Origin: a virus
Strand: one strand, 5' to 3'
Virus record (IMG/VR): IMGVR_UViG_3300010354_000199
Span: 1-41,089 of that record
DNA: 41,089 nt
The notes beneath the pieces were generated by a model that did no database searches, had not been told where the DNA came from, and saw only the letters and a list, made by a program, of their open reading frames with translations. Below, piece after piece: positions 1 to 5,026 of this stretch; the first letter of the stretch is position 1, and every line of letters starts with the position of its first letter. The translations under genes and the position numbers were made by a program.

Positions 1-31
1 ATGTCGCTATTTGAGCAAACATAAATAAAAA

Positions 32-50
32 GCCCGGCGCAAGGCCGGGC
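32..50 (-). terminator. Rho-independent terminator, minus strand (distal of a tandem pair)
   Basis: The stem is GCCCGGC/GCCGGGC with loop GCAAG. On the minus strand it is followed by a run of U from the A-tract at 27-31. It lies just after a second hairpin of the same kind (73-96), so leftward transcription from the 249-residue gene should stop here. Confidence 0.85.
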
Positions 51-72
51 CAGTTGATTAAGATCAAAGAAA

Positions 73-96
73 AAGCCCGGTCGCGAGACCGGGCTT
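73..96 (-). terminator. Rho-independent terminator, minus strand (proximal)
   Basis: A 10-bp stem (AAGCCCGGTC/GACCGGGCTT) with a GCGA tetraloop is followed on the minus strand by a T-rich tract, the complement of the A-rich 64-74. It begins four bases after the stop codon of the 26-codon gene at 100-180. Confidence 0.88.
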
Positions 97-99
97 CAT

Positions 100-180
100 T
101 CAGATTAGACGCCCTAGCAGAACGTTAAGGGCAATTGCCGCGAGCGACAATATAAAGTGTAAGCGGAAGGCGAGGGTCAT
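100..180 (-). CDS. 26-residue putative membrane peptide
   Basis: The ATG at 180 overlaps the stop of the upstream 51-residue gene (ATGA arrangement), so the two are probably translationally coupled. The peptide starts MTLAFRLHF and is then almost entirely hydrophobic (ILSLAAIALNVLLG), enough for one membrane span, and ends RLI. The stop codon is followed at once by a terminator, which is the expected position for the last gene of a small operon. I recognise no family. It could act as a membrane-active phage peptide or simply be a non-conserved frame. The overlap, composition and placement support a real gene, but its length limits certainty. Confidence 0.45.
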   Translation of the reverse strand: MTLAFRLHFILSLAAIALNVLLGRLI

Positions 181-332
181 GCGCGCGGCCAGATGGTCAT
201 GTCGTCTAATGTCCCCGGAACAATCCATTCACTATCTGACGTTTCAAACCAGTCTGGATGATTGGCGACAGACAGTTCGCCGGGGTAGATGGAAAACGGG
301 CGAACGATGGCGCGCCAATAGCAAATGAACAT
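177..332 (-). CDS. 51-residue hypothetical protein
   Basis: The ATG at 332 has an AAAGG ribosome-binding site about 9 bases upstream on the minus strand. The product starts MFICYWRAIVRP and ends DDMTIWPRA. It is rich in Trp and acidic residues, with no signal peptide or membrane span. A competing frame opens at 337 and runs to about 206, but it lacks the stop/start overlap with the next gene. It sits between the 249-residue gene and the 26-residue membrane peptide in one leftward mini-operon. The function is unknown and no domain is recognised. Confidence 0.5.
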   Translation of the reverse strand: MFICYWRAIVRPFSIYPGELSVANHPDWFETSDSEWIVPGTLDDMTIWPRA

Positions 333-392
333 GGCATGATCCTTTCAAGTTCCAAGTGAAAAGAGGCGCGCCTTGCGACGCGCCCCATGTTG

Positions 393-1142
393 TCAGCCCT
401 TGCGATTATCGAGACGGGCGAACTGTGCGAGGATACGCTCGCAAACGTCTTTCGACAGTTCGTCGGAAATGGCCGCAGGATTTTTGGCCATCGTCCGCTT
501 CAAGCCCTCCGCGAGCATGTGCATGTAATGATCAAAATCCTTTACGGTCTTGACCGGCGCGACAAGTGTGAACGACTCAGCCGTCACATTGGCCGCGCCC
601 TTCAGCAGTTCGCCGCTCTTGGGAGCTTCGCTCTTGGGAGCTTCCGGCGTCGCGGCCTTGTCCGCCGCGCCTTTCGCGCCCGCGTTCGGGCGAGCGCCCC
701 CCTGCGGATTAAGAGACTGAAGGCCGAGCTTGTTGCGATAGTAACGTTGCTGCGAACGGCCAGTGCTGAACAATGCCTCTTGTCCCGCGTTGCGATGGTC
801 GTCGGTCACGTTTTTAAGGTTCTTCGTCCATCCGGTCAGGCGGCGCAAGCGCAAAGCCTCTGCAAAGCGATCTGCGTAAGACTTGGTCGCCCATCCCGGC
901 AAGCGTACCAATCCATCGGCGACAGTGCCAAGGAGAATGGAGTTCATGCAAGCCGCCTGAATGGCGGGCGCAAGCTTCCCATCGACCATTTGCGCGCGCA
1001 TATATTCTTCGACCGCGCGATTACCGCGCGCGCCATCGTGCGCAATGTGCGCAAGCTCGGCGATATAATCGCCCTTGTCGTCTTTGACGATGATAGGGGC
1101 GGCGACGGCGAGAGCCGGAGCGGCGTTGAGCTTCTTAGACAT
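393..1142 (-). CDS. Conserved-type hypothetical phage protein, 249 aa
   Basis: The start chosen is the ATG at 1142 (MSKKLNAAPALAV), preceded by GGAAAAC. The frame stays open to 1214, but that extension would read through the putative promoter. The N-terminal half is a compact mixed region (residues about 15-110). A low-complexity Ala/Gly/Pro/Lys linker follows, with GGARPNAGAK near residue 150; this resembles the GGxRPGAGRxK basic patch seen in many phage DNA-associated proteins. The C-terminal 70 residues look helical. It is the first gene leftward from the AT-rich control region and faces away from the late genes, so an early regulatory or host-takeover role is possible. That role is inference from position only. 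Confidence 0.8.
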   Translation of the reverse strand: MSKKLNAAPALAVAAPIIVKDDKGDYIAELAHIAHDGARGNRAVEEYMRAQMVDGKLAPAIQAACMNSILLGTVADGLVRLPGWATKSYADRFAEALRLRRLTGWTKNLKNVTDDHRNAGQEALFSTGRSQQRYYRNKLGLQSLNPQGGARPNAGAKGAADKAATPEAPKSEAPKSGELLKGAANVTAESFTLVAPVKTVKDFDHYMHMLAEGLKRTMAKNPAAISDELSKDVCERILAQFARLDNRKG

Positions 1143-1164
1143 GATGTTTTCCTTTCGTGGTTTT

Positions 1165-1179
1165 GTGCGAAAACCGCAC
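1165..1179. promoter_or_regulatory. Inverted repeat at predicted leftward start site (operator-like)
   Basis: GTGCG-AAAAC-CGCAC is a perfect 5-bp inverted repeat with a 5-nt loop. It lies directly downstream of the putative leftward -10 (1186-1191), where transcription would begin, and 23 bases upstream of the ATG at 1142. It could be a repressor operator or a hairpin at the 5' end of the message. Only the symmetry and position are seen. Confidence 0.4.
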
Positions 1180-1185
1180 GAAATA

Positions 1186-1214
1186 AATATGCACATTTTT
1201 TCCAAATAGAACAA
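1186..1214 (-). promoter_or_regulatory. Putative sigma70-type promoter, leftward
   Basis: On the minus strand, TTGTTC (1214-1209) is separated by exactly 17 bases from CATATT (1191-1186), with TG two bases before the -10. The match is moderate (3/6 and 4/6), but the spacing is ideal and it lies directly upstream of the 249-residue gene. Confidence 0.4.
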
Positions 1215-1342
1215 CCGTGCACCCCTCCCACAAAGTAATTCTTTTTCCGGGCTTGCCGGGGGCCAAGGGGGCGAGGCGGGGGCCCCTACCCTCTCTTCAT
1301 GTTAGCTCACACACGATCGGGTCGATTTCAGAAAGTAGAAAA

Positions 1343-1399
1343 ATAAAAATTTTTTAGATAGATTTTAAAAAGTTAAATTTATAAAAATTTTTTAGATAG
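1343..1399. repeat. 19-nt perfect direct repeat pair plus inverted third copy
   Basis: ATAAAAATTTTTTAGATAG occurs at 1343-1361 and again at 1381-1399 (38-bp period). Thirteen bases of it (CTAAAAAATTTTT) recur in reverse orientation at 1417-1429. AAATCCTA is repeated at 1412 and 1435. The A-tract followed by T-tract is typical of curved or easily melted DNA. These may be binding sites (iterons or operators). Confidence 0.6.
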
Positions 1400-1479
1400 T
1401 TTATAAAAATGAAATCCTAAAAAATTTTTCAGAAAAATCCTAGAATACTATTTATTAAAGTTTTAATTTTTATTCCTAG

Positions 1480-1508
1480 TTTACATTCGCGCGTCGACCG
1501 CGCATACT
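1480..1508 (+). promoter_or_regulatory. Putative sigma70-type promoter, rightward
   Basis: TTTACA (1480-1485) is followed after 17 bases by CATACT (1503-1508). Transcription would start near 1515, just before the AAGGGA ribosome-binding site and the ATG at 1536. It lies at the edge of the AT-rich block. Confidence 0.5.
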
Positions 1509-1535
1509 TGGTTTGCAGTTGTAAGGGATATCACC

Positions 1536-1784
1536 ATGACTGAAACACTGATAGCTCAAGCACACATCAGCATCGGTATAAAGAACAATGGGGAACTTGT
1601 GCTCTCCATCAAGACGAAGCGATGGTCGAATACCCCAAACTTTGAACTTGGACCTGCCAACCACGCATACATCATGCGTGAGCTTTCAAAACTTGAGACG
1701 ATGCCAAGGTTCGCCAGTCACATAACTGACGATATCTCTGTGGAAGCTCTATCGGACGGCGTTGACATGCCAGCAGACTGCTAG
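1536..1784 (+). CDS. 82-residue hypothetical protein leading the rightward block
   Basis: The ATG at 1536 has AAGGGAT 8-13 bases upstream. The product starts MTETLIAQAHISIGI and contains alternating hydrophobic stretches (ISIGI, LVLSI) suggesting a small beta-rich fold, then an acidic C-terminus ending DMPADC. A terminator-like hairpin and a separate promoter lie between it and the terminase genes, so it forms its own transcription unit. It could be a small regulator of the late genes, but no DNA-binding motif is visible. Function unknown. Confidence 0.65.
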   Translation: MTETLIAQAHISIGIKNNGELVLSIKTKRWSNTPNFELGPANHAYIMRELSKLETMPRFASHITDDISVEALSDGVDMPADC

Positions 1785-1844
1785 TAGAACGATCAGGCTT
1801 CCTATGGAGCAATCTTCCTCCGGATGCGTTTCCTCCCTAACTTA

Positions 1845-1880
1845 CCCGCTGGTCGCCAAGCGTCTGGCGGGTTTTCTTTT
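1845..1880 (+). terminator. Rho-independent terminator after the 82-residue gene
   Basis: CCCGC (1845-1849) pairs with GCGGG (1867-1871), with an alternative inner stem CGCCA/TGGCG, followed by TTTTCTTTT. It separates the short leading gene from the terminase operon. Confidence 0.6.
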
Positions 1881-1906
1881 GACACTTTCACATTTGTTGC
1901 TAACTT
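1879..1906 (+). promoter_or_regulatory. Putative promoter for the late (terminase/head) operon
   Basis: A perfect TTGACA (1879-1884) lies 16 bases before TAACTT (1901-1906), which carries an extended -10 TGC. Transcription would start close to the ATG at 1913, so the terminase small-subunit message may be nearly leaderless. That fits the lack of a ribosome-binding site there. Confidence 0.5.
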
Positions 1907-1912
1907 CTCACC

Positions 1913-2323
1913 ATGCTTCCGACGATCAAATCCAAAGAGACTGATCCGGCAGAGATAGGCTGGCCGCCGACGCTTCCCATGGAAGTGGCGATGCGCTCGG
2001 TGCCGCTCTCGCAGCTGCTGGCGGATTACGGTCTGTCCAGACAGGATTGGGACACGCTCTCACACGACGTGAACTTTCTCGCCGACGTGAAGCACTGGAT
2101 GGACGAGCTGAAGAAAGACAACGGCCGCTTCCGCATGAAGGCGAAGCTACAGGCTGAAGAGATGCTCAAGACGAGCTGGCGCATGGTGCAGGATCGAGAG
2201 ACGCCGGCCAATGTTCGCGCCGATCTGATCAAGGCGACTGTGCGCTGGGGCGGGCTGGAGCCCAAGCCATCACAGGAAGGCGGCGGTGACGCGCCGTTCC
2301 AGATCATCTTTCAAATGAGTTGA
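1913..2323 (+). CDS. terS: Putative terminase small subunit, 136 aa
   Basis: This would recognise phage DNA and load it onto the large subunit for packaging. It starts MLPTIKSKETDPAEIGWPPT. The EIGWPPTLP..AMR N-terminus followed by a helix-turn-helix-like stretch (LLADYGLSRQDWDTL, residues about 35-49) resembles small terminases of podovirus-like phages. The rest is helical and charged (KLQAEEMLKTSW, VRADLIKATVRWGG). It lies one base before the large subunit gene. There is no clear ribosome-binding site before the ATG at 1913; a later ATG at 1979 would remove the conserved-looking N-terminus. Assignment rests on position, size and motif resemblance. Confidence 0.72.
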   Translation: MLPTIKSKETDPAEIGWPPTLPMEVAMRSVPLSQLLADYGLSRQDWDTLSHDVNFLADVKHWMDELKKDNGRFRMKAKLQAEEMLKTSWRMVQDRETPANVRADLIKATVRWGGLEPKPSQEGGGDAPFQIIFQMS

Positions 2324-2324
2324 C

Positions 2325-3770
2325 ATGGCTCAGATCACCTATAAGCCGCCGCCAACTCTTGAGGAATTTATCAAGTTCCACAAGAAAGACGAGCTTTTCC
2401 AGTGCTGGGTGACGGGGCCTGTCGGTTCGGGCAAGACGACGGCTGACTTTTTCAAGCTGGCTTATCTGGCGTCACTTGAGACACCTGATCCGGACGGTGT
2501 AAGGCGCACCAAGGCGGTGATCGTCCGTAACACGATGCCGCAGCTCAAAGACACCACGATCGCATCGTGGAATTATTGGTTCCAAGACGGCGTTGCTGGC
2601 GACTGGAAGGAAACGGATAAGAAGTTCACATTACGCTTCCCCGGCGTGGAATGTGTGACCATGTTTCGAGCGCTGGATACGCCAGACGATGTGCAGCGTG
2701 TGCTCTCGTTGGAAGTGAACTTCGCAATCATCGATGAGTTTGTGCAGATACCGTATCAGATCGTGGAAGCTCTGACCGGCCGCTTGGGGCGCTATCGCAG
2801 ACCTGATGGATCGAAGCCGACGATTTATGGCATGTGGGGAGCCAGCAACCCCGATACTGAAGATAACTGGTGGTATGATTATCTACATAGATCAAGCGCT
2901 GACGCCAGCCGGAATATGCCGGACGACGATGTAGCGCGCTATTTCAAGCAACCTTCTGGAATGTCGCCGCAGGCTGAAAACCTCGATAATTTGCCGAATA
3001 ATTATTATACGAACCTCGTAAAGGGCAAATCACCCGTCTGGGTGAAGCAATTCGTTGAGGGCGAGTGGGGCTTCTCCACGGCAGGAACGCCGGTTTTCTC
3101 GTCGTTCAACAAGCACGTGCATGTGACCAAGGGGCTGCAATTCAACAAGTTTCTGCCGCTCGTGGTGGGCTTTGATCCCGGTCTGGGCGGCTCGGCCTTC
3201 GTCTTCATGCAGCTCGATCTGCAAGGCCATCTCAACGTGCTGGGCGAGCTAATTCAGCGGGGGATCGGCGCGCAACGCCTCGTGGATGAGAGATTGAAGC
3301 CTTACCTTCAGGCGCGGTTCCCTGATGCGAGAGTGAAGCTGGCGGTCGATCCTGCGGCGCGGAACCGGACGCAGACTGATGAGCGGACCATCGTCCAGAC
3401 CTTGAAGAAAGACTTCGACGTGTGGACGGAGAGTAACAACCGGCTGCCGCTGCGGCTGAACGCGATCGACTATTTTGCCGCCCGGTCTGTTGGCGCGCAT
3501 GAGCCGGCGTTGAGGATCGATGGGGATCACTGCCCCATGCTGATCAGGGGGGCCATGGGCGGGTGGCGATGGGCGACGCACAATAAGCACGACATGCTCA
3601 AGAGCGACGAGCCCGAGGATACGCCCTACACGCACGTGTGCGATGCGTTCGCTTACGGCGCGCGGTATTTCCACAAGAAGGACGAAGGGGTCGAGCTGAG
3701 GGCTGACCCCAAGAAGGCGACCGCCATCAACCCGGCGCAGGGTCAAGCGCCGCGCTATCACTTCAGATAG
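2325..3770 (+). CDS. terL: Terminase large subunit, 481 aa
   Basis: This is the ATP-driven packaging motor and nuclease that cuts and pumps DNA into the prohead. The Walker A motif GPVGSGKT is at residues 31-38, and the Walker B motif FAIIDE at 133-138 has its catalytic Glu. The C-terminal RNase H-like nuclease begins with VVGFDPGLGGSAF (Asp 284) and continues to a second acidic motif near KLAVDPAARNR and a late acidic VCDAFAYGARY. Length is normal for the family. It starts one base after the small subunit stop. It is the most securely identified gene in the head operon. Confidence 0.95.
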   Translation: MAQITYKPPPTLEEFIKFHKKDELFQCWVTGPVGSGKTTADFFKLAYLASLETPDPDGVRRTKAVIVRNTMPQLKDTTIASWNYWFQDGVAGDWKETDKKFTLRFPGVECVTMFRALDTPDDVQRVLSLEVNFAIIDEFVQIPYQIVEALTGRLGRYRRPDGSKPTIYGMWGASNPDTEDNWWYDYLHRSSADASRNMPDDDVARYFKQPSGMSPQAENLDNLPNNYYTNLVKGKSPVWVKQFVEGEWGFSTAGTPVFSSFNKHVHVTKGLQFNKFLPLVVGFDPGLGGSAFVFMQLDLQGHLNVLGELIQRGIGAQRLVDERLKPYLQARFPDARVKLAVDPAARNRTQTDERTIVQTLKKDFDVWTESNNRLPLRLNAIDYFAARSVGAHEPALRIDGDHCPMLIRGAMGGWRWATHNKHDMLKSDEPEDTPYTHVCDAFAYGARYFHKKDEGVELRADPKKATAINPAQGQAPRYHFR

Positions 3771-3779
3771 GAGCGATCG

Positions 3780-3878
3780 ATGGACTACGACTTCATTTTC
3801 AGAATGGTCTACGTGGGCGGGGCGGTCGTGCTGCTGCTCGCGGCGTTGCTGGGCTTCCTGATCGGGAGGTGGTCATGA
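3780..3878 (+). CDS. 32-residue single-span membrane peptide
   Basis: The ATG at 3780 is 6 bases after AGGAG, which overlaps the terminase stop codon. The product is MDYDFIFRMVYVGG, then a hydrophobic segment AVVLLLAALLGFLIG, then RWS: one membrane span with a short acidic N-terminus and a basic C-terminus. Its stop overlaps the ATG of the mini-lipoprotein gene (ATGA), so the pair is probably coupled. The function is unknown; the membrane character suggests envelope action late in infection. Confidence 0.7.
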   Translation: MDYDFIFRMVYVGGAVVLLLAALLGFLIGRWS

Positions 3879-4000
3879 CGAAAAAGCTGCTGCTTGCCTA
3901 TATCGCGATGCTGCTCGTCGGGATGACGCTGGCGGCCTGTCTCGCGCCGTCGCAGCGTCAGGAGTGGAAGTGGATGTATCGGCTTGAACGGGCGCACTGA
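3875..4000 (+). CDS. 41-residue putative lipoprotein
   Basis: The start overlaps the preceding stop, with GGGAGG 5 bases upstream. The N-terminus MTKK is followed by a hydrophobic stretch and a lipobox LAAC (Cys22). Signal peptidase II processing would leave a mature peptide of about 20 residues rich in Trp, Arg and Gln. Adjacent membrane-peptide plus lipoprotein genes recall the inner/outer spanin arrangement. However, the partner lacks the long periplasmic coiled coil, the lipoprotein lacks a proline-rich tail, and the lysis genes are 15 kb away. It might alternatively act in superinfection exclusion. The lipobox is visible; the role is inference. Confidence 0.7.
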   Translation: MTKKLLLAYIAMLLVGMTLAACLAPSQRQEWKWMYRLERAH

Positions 4001-4011
4001 TGGAGACGGTC

Positions 4012-4224
4012 ATGGACGAGATTGAGATCGAGGCTGTCGATCGCGAGGAAAACCGGGTCAGGATGTCTGATGGCGCGATCATCACTGGCGAGGCGCTCAC
4101 ATGGTTCGACGATGAGAGCGAGCGGTGCGAGCCGGAGGATGCGACGATCGTCGTCGTGATGCACGCGGATTACGTCACCGTGGCGAACTTGGATCAGTTC
4201 AGCGAGCCGGAGACGCTGCACTAG
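4012..4224 (+). CDS. 70-residue acidic hypothetical protein
   Basis: The ATG at 4012 has GGAG 6 bases upstream. A longer start at 4000 overlaps the previous stop but lacks a ribosome-binding site. The product is strongly acidic (MDEIEIEAVDREENR...WFDDESERCEPEDATIVVV). The pattern of short beta strands (VRMSDGAIITG, ATIVVVMHADYVTV) suggests a small beta-rich fold. It belongs to the run of tiny coupled genes between terminase and portal. No family recognised. Confidence 0.65.
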   Translation: MDEIEIEAVDREENRVRMSDGAIITGEALTWFDDESERCEPEDATIVVVMHADYVTVANLDQFSEPETLH

Positions 4225-4233
4225 GAGGCGATC

Positions 4234-4467
4234 ATGGGCGGCTGGGTCTGGATGGACAGGATCAAGCGGTGGGTAGGCTGCGGCGATCTGCAAGACGGCC
4301 TGCTCCAGCATTATCAGGAGATGGTGCCACTGTCCGATTGGGACATTGAGCGGCGCGTGAGAAAGGCCGAGACCGATGGTGATGATCCTTTTGATCTGCG
4401 CAGCTACGGTATCGAGACAAGACTGCACGCCTCAGACGGCGAGAGCGACGATCCAGATGAAGACTGA
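4234..4467 (+). CDS. 77-residue hypothetical protein
   Basis: The ATG at 4234 follows AGGAGG by 5 bases, the strongest ribosome-binding site in this cluster. The product starts MGGWVWMDRIKRWVGC, is Trp-rich at the N-terminus, and ends in a very acidic tail (DGESDDPDED). No membrane segment or domain is recognised. Its 3' end overlaps the next small gene by 11 bases. Confidence 0.65.
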   Translation: MGGWVWMDRIKRWVGCGDLQDGLLQHYQEMVPLSDWDIERRVRKAETDGDDPFDLRSYGIETRLHASDGESDDPDED

Positions 4468-4573
4468 GAATGTCGTCTGTGGCTTGCCGTCACAGATGGG
4501 CTTCGACCGCGATATCGCGCCGAGCGAGACTGAGTATTTCGTCGTGCGCTGCACTGCCGGAGACAAGCGATGA
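4457..4573 (+). CDS. 38-residue hypothetical protein
   Basis: The ATG at 4457 lies within the end of the 77-residue gene, and the stop (4571-4573) overlaps the next ATG at 4570 (ATGA). The product begins MKTENVVCGLPSQMGFD, contains two Cys, and ends CTAGDKR. The double overlap with neighbours in the same strand and codon style supports translation by coupling. Function unknown. Confidence 0.5.
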   Translation: MKTENVVCGLPSQMGFDRDIAPSETEYFVVRCTAGDKR

Positions 4574-5007
4574 GCGATTGGGAGCAGAGGCCGGCGATCT
4601 TTCCAGGCGAATGGGTGGAGGATGACATGGTGACAGGCCAACTGACTGAAGGCTCGATTGAGCAGGAGATCAAGAATGTCGGCGCGGATAAAGGGCCGCG
4701 TCTGACGCCTGACAACATCGATGCGATGATCGGCAAGGAGCACTACTGGCGCGTCGCCGACACGACGACGATCGTCTGCTGTCTGGAGCTGACCAATGGC
4801 TTCACGGTGATTGGGAAGGCCGCTTGCGTCGACAAGCGGAATTTCAATGAGAAGATCGGGCGCAAGATCGCCTTCGACTCGGCGCGCGAGAAAATCTGGG
4901 AGCTGGAAGGCTATCGACTGAGGGTCGAGACGCACGCGCAGGAGATGTATTTTCAAAAGATGGAGAGTATTGTAAAGGATGATCGTCAGCTGGACTTGGG
5001 CTACTGA
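4570..5007 (+). CDS. N4 gp49 / Sf6 gp66-family phage protein, 145 aa
   Basis: Residues about 48-118 match the pattern of the small family named after N4 gp49 and Sf6 gene 66. An Ile-Asp-x-Met-Ile-x-x-Glu start is followed by a strand pair ending LELTNGFTVIGKAACVD, then NFNEKIGRKIAFDSAREKIWELEGYRLR. The Gly-Phe-x-Val-x-Gly and Lys-Ile-Trp-x-Leu-Glu-Gly-Tyr signatures are clear. The 45-residue N-terminus is an acidic extension. The family is common in tailed phages, often near head genes, and its function is not established. The start overlaps the previous stop. Confidence 0.8.
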   Translation: MSDWEQRPAIFPGEWVEDDMVTGQLTEGSIEQEIKNVGADKGPRLTPDNIDAMIGKEHYWRVADTTTIVCCLELTNGFTVIGKAACVDKRNFNEKIGRKIAFDSAREKIWELEGYRLRVETHAQEMYFQKMESIVKDDRQLDLGY

Positions 5008-5026
5008 ATACTAAGGGGCTGTTGAA

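Larger units (their letters stand above)
1215..1535. other. AT-rich divergent control region (possible origin)
   Basis: No gene is visible here. Positions 1228-1275 are G-rich on the plus strand, then 1330-1475 is very AT-rich, unlike the rest of the window. The AT-rich block holds two direct repeats, an inverted third copy and a repeated AAATCCTA. Leftward and rightward promoters face away from it. By analogy with other phages this could be the early/late regulatory switch, a replication origin, or both. No origin-binding motif is recognised. Confidence 0.5.

Noticed and set aside
387-1238. 283-codon plus-strand frame opposite the 249-residue gene
   Set aside because: Antisense shadow produced by GC-rich codons. 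It has no ribosome-binding site, and the minus-strand gene has a better start, composition and context.
3780-4000. Calling the membrane peptide and lipoprotein a definite spanin pair
   Set aside because: The first lacks a periplasmic coiled coil, the second lacks a proline-rich tail, and both are remote from the lysis genes.
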